Source of the DNA: Actinomycetes bacterium
Lineage (GTDB): Bacteria; Actinomycetota; Actinomycetes; Prado026
Reading direction: 5' to 3'
Assembly: GCA_025455945.1 (NCBI GenBank)
Contig: JALOLN010000066.1
Span: 1 to 11,410, forward strand
DNA: 11,410 nucleotides
Below the pieces are notes generated by a model that saw only the letters and a list, made by a program, of their open reading frames with translations, was not told the DNA's origin and searched no databases. Every line of letters begins with the position of its first letter. Position 1 is the first letter of the stretch. A program made the position numbers and the translations under genes. Positions 1-6,000 of the stretch are shown here, one piece after another.

Positions 1-1185
1 GGCCGGGACCGCTTCGGCGAGGCCGAGCCGGTCATCGGCGAGGACGACGTCCTGCTGCCGGTGGCCGGGATCCTGGACGTCCTGGACAGCTACGCCTTCA
101 TCCGGACCACGGGCTACCTGCCCGGGCCGAACGACGTGTACGTCTCGTTGGCCCAGGTCCGCAAGAACGGCCTGCGCAAGGGTGACGCGGTCACCGGCGT
201 CGTCCGCCAGCCCCGGGACGGCGAGCGCCGCGACAAGTTCAACGCGCTGGTGCGGCTGGACACCGTCAACGGCACCGACCCCGAGTCCGCCCGCGAGCGG
301 CCCGAGTTCGGCAAGCTGACCCCGCTGTACCCGCAGAGCCGGCTGCGGCTGGAGACCGACCCCGGCAACCTCACCACGCGGGTCATCGACCTCGTCGCAC
401 CGATCGGCAAGGGTCAGCGCGGCCTCATCGTCTCGCCGCCCAAGGCCGGCAAGACCATGGTCCTGCAGTCCATCGCCAATGCGATCACCCGGAACAACCC
501 CGAGGTGCACCTCATGGTCGTGCTCGTCGACGAGCGGCCGGAGGAGGTCACCGACATGCAGAGGTCGGTGAAGGGGGAGGTCATCGCCTCGACCTTCGAC
601 CGGCCCGCCGAGGACCACACGATGGTCGCCGAGCTGGCGATCGAGCGGGCCAAGCGGCTCGTCGAGCTGGGCAACGACGTCGTCGTGCTGCTCGACTCCA
701 TCACCCGCCTGGGTCGTGCGTACAACCTGGCCGCGCCGGCGTCCGGCCGGATCCTCTCCGGCGGCGTCGACTCCAGCGCCCTGTACCCGCCCAAGCGGTT
801 CTTCGGGTCCGCCCGCAACATCGAGCACGGCGGGTCGCTGACCATCCTGGCCACCGCGCTGGTGGAGACCGGCTCGAAGATGGACGAGGTCATCTTCGAG
901 GAGTTCAAGGGCACCGGGAACATGGAGCTCAAGCTCGACCGGAAGCTCGCGGACAAGCGGGTCTTCCCCGCGGTCGACGTCAACCCGTCGGGCACCCGCA
1001 AGGAGGAGATCCTGCTCTCCCCGGACGAGCTCAAGATCGTCTGGAAGCTGCGCCGGGTGCTGCACGCCCTGGACTCCCAGCAGGCGCTGGAGCTGCTGCT
1101 CGGCAAGCTCCGGGAGACCAAGAGCAACTACGAGTTCCTCCTGCAGGTCGCCAAGACCACGCCCATGTCCGGCGGCGACGACTGA
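1..1185 (+). CDS. rho: Transcription termination factor Rho (5'-truncated by window)
   Basis: Hexameric RNA-dependent ATPase/helicase that terminates transcription. The frame is open from base 1, so the gene begins upstream; 394 residues are visible, covering the end of the RNA-binding domain and the whole ATPase domain. Seen: the RNA-binding segment reading GYAF-like (SYAFIRTTGYLPG), Walker A PPKAGKT (436-456), DERPEEVTDM (the ATP and bicyclomycin pocket region in E. coli Rho), Walker B DSITR (694-708), the Q-loop PASGR..SGGVD, the R-loop EEFKGTGNMEL, and the arginine-finger region NPSGTRKEE. All key residues are present, so it should be active. The long N-terminal insertion typical of actinobacterial Rho would lie outside the window. 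A GTG at 61 is in frame but is an internal valine, because conserved Rho sequence continues upstream of it. Ends TGA. Confidence 0.98.
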   Translation, partial: GRDRFGEAEPVIGEDDVLLPVAGILDVLDSYAFIRTTGYLPGPNDVYVSLAQVRKNGLRKGDAVTGVVRQPRDGERRDKFNALVRLDTVNGTDPESARERPEFGKLTPLYPQSRLRLETDPGNLTTRVIDLVAPIGKGQRGLIVSPPKAGKTMVLQSIANAITRNNPEVHLMVVLVDERPEEVTDMQRSVKGEVIASTFDRPAEDHTMVAELAIERAKRLVELGNDVVVLLDSITRLGRAYNLAAPASGRILSGGVDSSALYPPKRFFGSARNIEHGGSLTILATALVETGSKMDEVIFEEFKGTGNMELKLDRKLADKRVFPAVDVNPSGTRKEEILLSPDELKIVWKLRRVLHALDSQQALELLLGKLRETKSNYEFLLQVAKTTPMSGGDD

Positions 1186-1225
1186 CGGGCGCCCGGCGGA
1201 GGAACAGCCCGGCGCCGGACGGCGT

Positions 1226-1255
1226 TTGGGCGGGACCGCCCGGTGCTGGCACACT
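1226..1255 (+). promoter_or_regulatory. Possible rpmE promoter
   Basis: TTGGGC (1226-1231) is followed after 18 nt by CACACT (1250-1255), which is preceded by TG at 1247-1248 (extended -10 pattern TGn). The -35 matches the first three bases of TTGACA; the -10 matches TANNNT only at A2 and T6. Transcription would start near 1262, giving a leader of about 60 nt before rpmE. It lies in the 136-nt rho-rpmE gap, which also holds GC-rich inverted repeats right after the rho stop (a 10-nt palindrome at 1186-1195 and CCGGCG/CGCCGG arms at 1193-1198 and 1213-1218) with no T-run. Confidence 0.35.
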
Positions 1256-1263
1256 GAGGGGTC

Positions 1264-1299
1264 GGCCCGGTTCACGCCCCCGAGCGGGCGACCCGGGCC
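1264..1299 (+). promoter_or_regulatory. Structured leader of rpmE (nested hairpin)
   Basis: Outer arms GGCCCGG (1264-1270) and CCGGGCC (1293-1299) are perfectly complementary. They enclose a second stem CGCCC (1275-1279) / GGGCG (1286-1290) with a 6-nt loop; the two stems are separated by a small 4x2 internal loop. The element ends 10 nt before the Shine-Dalgarno AAGGAG (1310-1315). The position fits a ribosomal-protein leader that controls bL31 translation; candidate L31 leaders have been proposed in Actinobacteria, but whether this is one needs an Rfam covariance-model search. In very GC-rich DNA such stems also occur by chance. Confidence 0.4.
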
Positions 1300-1321
1300 C
1301 CCGTCGACCAAGGAGACAGCC

Positions 1322-1531
1322 GTGAAGCCCGACATCCACCCCGTGTACGTCGAGACGACGGTGACCTGCACCTGCGGGAACACCTTCACGACGCGGTCCA
1401 CCGCCAAGAACGGGGTGATCCACGCCGACGTGTGCTCCGCCTGCCACCCCTTCTACACGGGCAAGCAGAAGATCCTCGACACCGGCGGCCGGGTGGCCAA
1501 GTTCGAGCAGCGGTTCGGCAAGAAGAAGTAG
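1322..1531 (+). CDS. rpmE: 50S ribosomal protein bL31 (zinc-binding type)
   Basis: Large-subunit ribosomal protein at the central protuberance/intersubunit bridge, 69 residues, the normal family size. It is the C+ (zinc) form: C16-x-C18 and C38-x2-C41 are all present, in CTCGN and CSACHPFYTG. Zinc-limited actinobacteria often switch to a C- paralogue, so this is the zinc-replete version. The start is the GTG at 1322, not the upstream in-frame ATG at 1226: AAGGAG (1310-1315) sits 6 nt before it, and the protein then begins KPDIHPVY as bL31 proteins do. It follows rho, as in mycobacteria, and is closed by a strong hairpin 7 nt after its TAG stop. Confidence 0.96.
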   Translation: MKPDIHPVYVETTVTCTCGNTFTTRSTAKNGVIHADVCSACHPFYTGKQKILDTGGRVAKFEQRFGKKK

Positions 1532-1537
1532 CGCGGC

Positions 1538-1570
1538 GACGGCGCCGTCCCGAGGTGGGGCGGCGCCGTC
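1538..1570 (+). terminator. GC-rich hairpin after rpmE, likely terminator
   Basis: The arms 1538-1551 and 1557-1570 form a 14-bp stem with a single G-T wobble and a 5-nt loop (GAGGT). It begins 7 nt after the rpmE stop. No T-run follows, which is usual for actinobacterial hairpins; it may act as an intrinsic terminator without a U-tract or as an mRNA 3' stabiliser. It separates rho-rpmE from the prfA cluster. Confidence 0.65.
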
Positions 1571-1607
1571 CGCATGCCCGGCAGGTGAGCACGGGAGAGG
1601 GTGCGGG

Positions 1608-2603
1608 GTGTTCGAGCAGGTCCAGACCCTCGTCGAGGAGCAGGCCGACCGGCAGATCGTGGCGGCCTACCGGGCCTGGCAGCGGGTGCGGGACGACCTG
1701 GCCGCTGCTCAGGAGCTCGGCGCGGACGACGCCGAGTTCCGGGCCGAGGCCGTGGAGCTCGAGGGCCAGCTGGCGGAGCTGACCGAGCACCTGACTCAGC
1801 TCCTGGTCCCGCGGGACCCGGACGACGACCGCGACGTCATCCTCGAGATCAAGGCCGGCGAGGGCGGGGACGAGTCCGCGCTGTTCGCCGGCGACCTGCT
1901 GCGCATGTACCTGCGGTACGCCGAGCGCCGGGGCTGGCGGGCCGAGGTCATCGACGCCCAGGAGCCCGCGCTCGGCGGCTTCAAGGACGTCGCCGTCGCG
2001 ATCAAGGGCAGGGGGGCGCCCGAGCCGGGTGCGGCCCCCTACGCCCGGCTGAAGTACGAGGGCGGGGTGCACCGGGTGCAGCGGGTGCCCGTCACCGAGT
2101 CGCAGGGGCGGATCCACACCTCCGCGGCCGGGGTGCTCGTGCTCCCGGAGGCCGAGGAGGTCGAGGTCAGCATCGACCCCGCGGACCTGCGGATCGACGT
2201 CTTCCGCAGCAGCGGACCGGGCGGCCAGAGCGTCAACACCACCGACTCCGCCGTCCGCATCACCCACCTGCCCACGGGCATCGTCGTCTCCTGCCAGAAC
2301 GAGAAGTCCCAGCTGCAGAACAAGGAGTCGGCGCTGCGCATCCTGCGGGCCCGCCTGCTGGCGGCCGCGCAGGACGCCGCCGACGCCGCGGCGTCCGACG
2401 CGCGCCGGTCCCAGGTCCGGACCGTCGACCGCTCGGAGCGCATCCGCACCTACAACTTCCCGGAGAACCGGGTCTCCGACCACCGGACCGGCTACAAGTC
2501 CCACAACCTCGACCAGGTCCTCGACGGCGACCTCGACGCGGTCGTGCAGTCCGCGGTGGACGCCGACCTGGCCGCTCGGCTGGCAGGGGAGGGGCCGGCG
2601 TGA
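1608..2603 (+). CDS. prfA: Peptide chain release factor 1 (RF1), short N-terminal domain
   Basis: Recognises UAA/UAG stops and triggers peptide release on the ribosome. 331 residues. The GGQ motif is at 205-207 (SSGPGGQSVN), and the codon-recognition tripeptide is PVT at 161-163, the P-x-T signature of RF1 rather than the SPF of RF2. A proline-rich insert near 137-144 (APEPGAAP) is of the type seen in actinobacterial RF1. The start is the GTG at 1608, with GGGAGAGG (1593-1600) 7 nt upstream; the first residues MFEQVQTLVEEQAD match a normal RF1 N-terminus. Odd: after residue 14 the sequence jumps directly to RQIVAAYRAWQRV, so about 28 residues of the domain-1 helical hairpin present in E. coli RF1 (360 aa) are missing, in frame. 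Everything downstream is intact. The stop overlaps the prmC start by 4 nt (GTGA). Confidence 0.96.
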   Translation: MFEQVQTLVEEQADRQIVAAYRAWQRVRDDLAAAQELGADDAEFRAEAVELEGQLAELTEHLTQLLVPRDPDDDRDVILEIKAGEGGDESALFAGDLLRMYLRYAERRGWRAEVIDAQEPALGGFKDVAVAIKGRGAPEPGAAPYARLKYEGGVHRVQRVPVTESQGRIHTSAAGVLVLPEAEEVEVSIDPADLRIDVFRSSGPGGQSVNTTDSAVRITHLPTGIVVSCQNEKSQLQNKESALRILRARLLAAAQDAADAAASDARRSQVRTVDRSERIRTYNFPENRVSDHRTGYKSHNLDQVLDGDLDAVVQSAVDADLAARLAGEGPA

Positions 2604-3460
2604 CGGCCCTGCGTGCGGCGCTGGCCGAGGCGGCCGAACGGCTGTCCGCGGCCGGTGTGCCCTCCCCGCGGCACGACGCCGAGGTGCTCGCCGCCCACCT
2701 CCTCGGGGTCGAGCGGGGCCGGCTGCCCGCGCTGCAGGATCTGTCACCGGGCGCCGCCGCGGACTTCTCCGCCCTGGTGGAGCGCCGGGCTGGGCGGGAG
2801 CCCCTGCAGCACATCACCGGGTGGGCCGCGTTCCGCTACGTCGAGGTGGCCGTCGGCCCGGGGGTCTTCGTTCCTCGGCCGGAGACGGAGGTCGTGGCGG
2901 GCTGGGCCGTGGACCGGGCCTGCGACGTGGCCGCCACCGGCCGCCGGCCGCTCGTCGTGGACCTGTGCGCCGGCTCGGGGGCGATCGCGCTCGCGGTCGC
3001 CGACGAGGTGCCGACCGCCGTCGTGCACGCCGTGGAGGTCTCCCCGGACGCCGTCGCCTGGGCCCGGCGCAACCTGGCGGGCAGCGGGGTGGCCCTGCAC
3101 GAGGCGGACGTCGCCGATGCGCTGCCCGACCTCGACGGCACCGTCGACGTCGTCGTGGCCAACCCGCCGTACGTCCCCCCGGGATCGTCGATCCGCGACC
3201 CGGAGGTCCGGGCGCACGACCCCGCGCTCGCGCTGTGGGGTCGAGGCCCGGACGGCCTGGACGTGGTGCGCGCCGTGGCCCGCACCGCGGCCCGGCTGCT
3301 CCGGCCGGGCGGCTGGCTCGTCGTCGAGCACGCCGACGTCCAGGGCGTCGCCGTCCCGGCCCTGCTGGCCGCCCAGGGGGGCTGGGCGGAGATCACCGAC
3401 CGGACCGACCTCAGCGGCCGGGACCGGTTCGCCACCGCCCGGCGGGAGCCGGCGTCATGA
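2600..3460 (+). CDS. prmC: Release factor glutamine methyltransferase PrmC (HemK)
   Basis: SAM-dependent N5-methylation of the glutamine in the GGQ motif of RF1/RF2, which speeds peptide release. 286 residues. An N-terminal helical substrate-binding domain (about 1-75) is followed by a Rossmann methyltransferase domain: PRPETE (92-97), SAM motif I DLCAGSGAIAL (121-131), acidic motif II VEVSPDA, and the catalytic NPPY (188-191). Start GTG 2600 overlaps the prfA stop by 4 nt and has AGGGGAGGGG (2585-2594) upstream inside prfA, so it should be translationally coupled to its own substrate. Its stop overlaps the next gene by 4 nt (ATGA). All key residues are present. Confidence 0.96.
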   Translation: MTALRAALAEAAERLSAAGVPSPRHDAEVLAAHLLGVERGRLPALQDLSPGAAADFSALVERRAGREPLQHITGWAAFRYVEVAVGPGVFVPRPETEVVAGWAVDRACDVAATGRRPLVVDLCAGSGAIALAVADEVPTAVVHAVEVSPDAVAWARRNLAGSGVALHEADVADALPDLDGTVDVVVANPPYVPPGSSIRDPEVRAHDPALALWGRGPDGLDVVRAVARTAARLLRPGGWLVVEHADVQGVAVPALLAAQGGWAEITDRTDLSGRDRFATARREPAS

Positions 3461-4101
3461 GGCGCGTCGACTGCGCCGACCCCGCCGAGCGGGCCCGGGG
3501 ACTGGAGCTGGCGGCACAGGCGGCCCGGCGCGGCGAGCTCGTCGTGCTGCCGACGGACACCGTGTACGGCCTGGGCTGCGACGCCTTCTCCGCCGAGGGG
3601 GTGGAGGCCCTGCTCTACGCCAAGGGCCGGGGACGCGACATGCCCGTCCCCGTGCTCGTGGGGTCGGTGCGGACGCTGGCCGGGCTCACCGGCGCCCTGG
3701 GGACCGACGCCGAGCGGCTGGTCGACGCCTTCTGGCCGGGACCGCTGACGCTCGTCGTCCGGCAGGCGGCGTCACTGGCCTGGGACCTCGGCGACAGCAG
3801 GGGGACCGTCGCGGTCCGGATGCCGCTGCACCCCCTCGCCATCGAGCTGCTGCGCGCGGTCGGGCCGATGGCCGTGTCCAGCGCCAACCGGACTGGCGAG
3901 CCGCCGGCCACCACTTGCGACGAGGCGGTGGCGCAGCTGGGGGAGGCGGTGTCCGTGTACCTGGACGCCGGGCCGACGGCGGCCCCCGTGCCGTCGTCGA
4001 TCGTCGACCTGACCGGCCCGCAGGCGCAACTGCTGCGGGTGGGCGCCATCGACGCAGAGACGCTGCGCACGGTGGTCCCCGACCTGGCGGGGCCGGCGTG
4101 A
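3457..4101 (+). CDS. tsaC: L-threonylcarbamoyladenylate synthase (TsaC/YrdC/YwlC family)
   Basis: Makes threonylcarbamoyl-AMP from threonine, bicarbonate and ATP, the first step of the t6A37 modification of ANN-decoding tRNAs. 214 residues: a single YrdC domain without the extra C-terminal Sua5 domain. Seen: PTDTVYGLGCDA (32-43), KGRGRDMPVPVLV (56-68), WPGPLTLV (93-100), SSANRTGEP (141-149), SSIVDLTG (180-187). Start ATG 3457 overlaps the prmC stop (ATGA) with GGGAG (3444-3448) 8 nt upstream. It is equivalent in position to Rv1301 of M. tuberculosis. The gene ends with the same 13 nt (GGGGCCGGCGTGA) as prfA. Confidence 0.94.
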   Translation: MRRVDCADPAERARGLELAAQAARRGELVVLPTDTVYGLGCDAFSAEGVEALLYAKGRGRDMPVPVLVGSVRTLAGLTGALGTDAERLVDAFWPGPLTLVVRQAASLAWDLGDSRGTVAVRMPLHPLAIELLRAVGPMAVSSANRTGEPPATTCDEAVAQLGEAVSVYLDAGPTAAPVPSSIVDLTGPQAQLLRVGAIDAETLRTVVPDLAGPA

Positions 4102-4688
4102 TGGCGGCCTTCGTCGTCCTGCACGTGTGCACCGGCAACATCTGCCGCTCGCCGATGGCGGAGCGCATCATGACCGCGGAGCTGTCCCGTCGGCTCGGTG
4201 CACCGGCGGACGAGCTCGAGGTCCGCGGTGCCGGCACCTACGGCGGGCACGAGGGCCGCCCGATGCACGGCCCGGCGGCCGAGGTGCTGCGCGAGCTCGG
4301 CTACGACCCCGCCGGCTTCCAGGCGACCTGGCTGCGCGAGGCGGCCGTGGCGGAGGCCGGGCTGGTGCTCACCGCCACCGTGGAGCACCGTGGCCACGTG
4401 CTGCGGCTGCACCCCGCCGCGCTGCGCCGCACCTTCACGCTCAAGGAGCTGGCCCGGCTGGTCCGCGACCTGCCCGCGGACGCCCTGCCCACCGGCGGCG
4501 CGGCGCAGCGGCTGGCCGCCCTCGCGGCGCTGGCCGACGCGCGGCGGGCGGTGCACCGGCCGCCGCACCGGCACGCCGACGACATCGCCGACCCCTACGG
4601 CCAGCCCCTGGACGTCTACCGGCGCACCGCCGCCGAGATCCGCGCCGCCGTCGACGTCATCGTCGAGCGGGTGGCCGCCGGGTCGTAG
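4101..4688 (+). CDS. Low-molecular-weight protein tyrosine phosphatase / arsenate reductase family protein
   Basis: Cytosolic phosphatase fold. 195 residues. The P-loop C-x5-R-S is complete (C10 TGNIC R16 S17) and the general-acid loop carries D164 in IADPYG, so catalysis by a cysteinyl-phosphate is expected. It is longer than the usual 150-165 residues because of a segment rich in Ala/Arg/His at about 120-160, just before the DPY loop. Start ATG 4101 shares one base with the tsaC stop (TGATG); an in-frame GTG at 4098 directly before it would also work and would copy the GTGA junction seen at prmC. Substrate unknown: by analogy it may act on protein tyrosine phosphates, possibly linked to envelope glycan synthesis since wecA follows; arsenate reductase is less likely without ars genes. 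The TAG stop extends into a -10-like TAGACT. Confidence 0.88.
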   Translation: MAAFVVLHVCTGNICRSPMAERIMTAELSRRLGAPADELEVRGAGTYGGHEGRPMHGPAAEVLRELGYDPAGFQATWLREAAVAEAGLVLTATVEHRGHVLRLHPAALRRTFTLKELARLVRDLPADALPTGGAAQRLAALAALADARRAVHRPPHRHADDIADPYGQPLDVYRRTAAEIRAAVDVIVERVAAGS

Positions 4689-4691
4689 ACT
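4686..4691 (+). promoter_or_regulatory. Possible -10 element upstream of glyA
   Basis: TAGACT matches the actinobacterial TANNNT -10 pattern and overlaps the phosphatase stop codon. A weak -35 candidate, TCGAGC (4663-4668), lies 17 nt upstream. Transcription from about 4698 would leave a short leader with a Shine-Dalgarno GGAGAGGA (4707-4714) before the ATG at 4721. Confidence 0.3.
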
Positions 4692-4720
4692 GCGGCGACC
4701 TCCCACGGAGAGGAACCGCC

Positions 4721-5989
4721 ATGACCGACGTGCCGTTCTGGGGCCCCGACTTCACCCAGCTGCAGCACGAGGACCCCGAGATCGCTGACGTCGTGCTCGC
4801 CGAGCTGGCGCGCCTGCGCGGTGGCCTCCAGCTGATCGCCAGCGAGAACTTCACCTCCCCGGCGGTGCTCGCCGCGCTCGGGTCGACGCTGAGCAACAAG
4901 TACGCCGAGGGCTACCCGGGACGCCGCTACTACGGCGGGTGCGCCGAGGTCGACCGGGCCGAGCTCATCGGCATCGAGCGGGCGAAGGCGCTCTTCGGCG
5001 CAGACCACGCGAACCTCCAGCCGCACTCCGGGGCGAGCGCGAACATCGCGGCGTACGGCGCCTTCGTCCGGCCGGGGGAGACGGTGCTCGCGATGAGCCT
5101 GCCGCACGGCGGCCACCTGACCCACGGCTCGAAGGTCAACTTCTCCGGCAAGTGGTTCGACGTCGTGTCCTACGGCGTCCGGCGGGACACCGAGCTCATC
5201 GACTACGACCAGGTCCGTGACCTCGCTCTGGCCCACCGGCCGAAGATGATCATCTGCGGTGCGACGGCCTACCCGCGGCTCATCGACTTCGCCGCCTTCC
5301 GGTCCGTCGCCGACGAGGTCGGCGCGATCCTCATGGTGGACGCCGCGCACTTCATCGGCCTCGTCGCCGGGGGCGCGATCCCGAGCCCGGTGCCGCACGC
5401 CGACGTCGTGACGTTCACGACGCACAAGGTGCTGCGCGGACCGCGCGGCGGCATGATCCTGGCGCGGGCCGAGCACGCCAGCGCCATCGACAAGGCCGTG
5501 TTCCCGATGATGCAAGGCGGCCCGTTGATGCACGCGGTCGCCGCGAAGGCCGTGGCGCTCAGGGAGGCCGCGGCCCCGGAGTACCGCGACTACGCCCACC
5601 AGGTGGTGCGCAACGCCCAGGCGCTCGCCGAGGGGCTGGCCGCGGAGGGGATGCGCCCCGTCTCGGGGGGCACGGACACCCACCTCGCGCTGATCGACCT
5701 GCAGGGCGTTGGCGTGACGGGGGCGCAAGCGGAGACCCGCTGCGACGCCGGGCGGATCACGCTCAACAAGAACGCGATCCCCTACGACCCCCAGCCGCCC
5801 GCCGTCGGGTCCGGCATCAGGGTCGGGACGCCGGCCGTCACGACCCAGGGCATGGTCGACAGCGACATGAAGGAGGTCGCCGGGCTCATCGCCCGAGCGG
5901 TGCGGGACAGCGACGGCTCCGCGGCGGCGGAGGTGGCCGCCGAGGTCGCGGCACTGGTCGGCCGGCACCCGGCCTACCCCCGCGCCTAG
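4721..5989 (+). CDS. glyA: Serine hydroxymethyltransferase family protein
   Basis: PLP enzyme interconverting serine and glycine with transfer of a one-carbon unit to tetrahydrofolate. 422 residues. Seen: IASENF (39-44), NKYAEGYPGRRYYGG (59-73), the LTHG segment (133-136), VDAAH (206-210), the PLP-binding lysine K236 in TTHKVLRGPRGG (233-244), and the substrate-carboxylate arginine R367 in SGIRVGTP. Compared with the usual actinobacterial GlyA it differs in places: DAAHFIG instead of DMAHFAG, THKVLRG instead of THKTLGG, and a C-terminal tail ending HPAYPRA. This looks like a second SHMT type tied to the phosphatase/wecA locus; a main glyA may exist elsewhere. Start ATG 4721 has a good Shine-Dalgarno (GGAGAGGA, 4707-4714). 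Catalytic residues are intact, so SHMT activity is likely, but the physiological substrate is inferred. Confidence 0.92.
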   Translation: MTDVPFWGPDFTQLQHEDPEIADVVLAELARLRGGLQLIASENFTSPAVLAALGSTLSNKYAEGYPGRRYYGGCAEVDRAELIGIERAKALFGADHANLQPHSGASANIAAYGAFVRPGETVLAMSLPHGGHLTHGSKVNFSGKWFDVVSYGVRRDTELIDYDQVRDLALAHRPKMIICGATAYPRLIDFAAFRSVADEVGAILMVDAAHFIGLVAGGAIPSPVPHADVVTFTTHKVLRGPRGGMILARAEHASAIDKAVFPMMQGGPLMHAVAAKAVALREAAAPEYRDYAHQVVRNAQALAEGLAAEGMRPVSGGTDTHLALIDLQGVGVTGAQAETRCDAGRITLNKNAIPYDPQPPAVGSGIRVGTPAVTTQGMVDSDMKEVAGLIARAVRDSDGSAAAEVAAEVAALVGRHPAYPRA

Positions 5990-6000
5990 CGCGGCCGCGG

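Noticed and set aside
61..63. GTG at 61 as the start of Rho
   Set aside because: The frame upstream (1-60) encodes continuing Rho-like sequence, so this is an internal valine and the gene is cut by the window edge.
1226..1321. N-terminal extension of bL31 from an upstream ATG
   Set aside because: The extension has no bL31 similarity and covers the promoter and hairpin region; the GTG at 1322 has a proper Shine-Dalgarno and yields the normal length.
1386..2747. Antisense open frame of 453 codons opposite rpmE, prfA and prmC
   Set aside because: Covers well-identified sense genes, and its composition is that of a mirrored high-GC coding frame.
4616..5968. Antisense open frame of 450 codons opposite glyA
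   Set aside because: A shadow of glyA codon use; the sense strand encodes a complete SHMT with all catalytic residues.
5990..5999. Palindrome CGCGGCCGCG between glyA and wecA as a regulatory site
   Set aside because: Short GC palindromes of this kind are expected by chance here, and the gap is only 11 nt.
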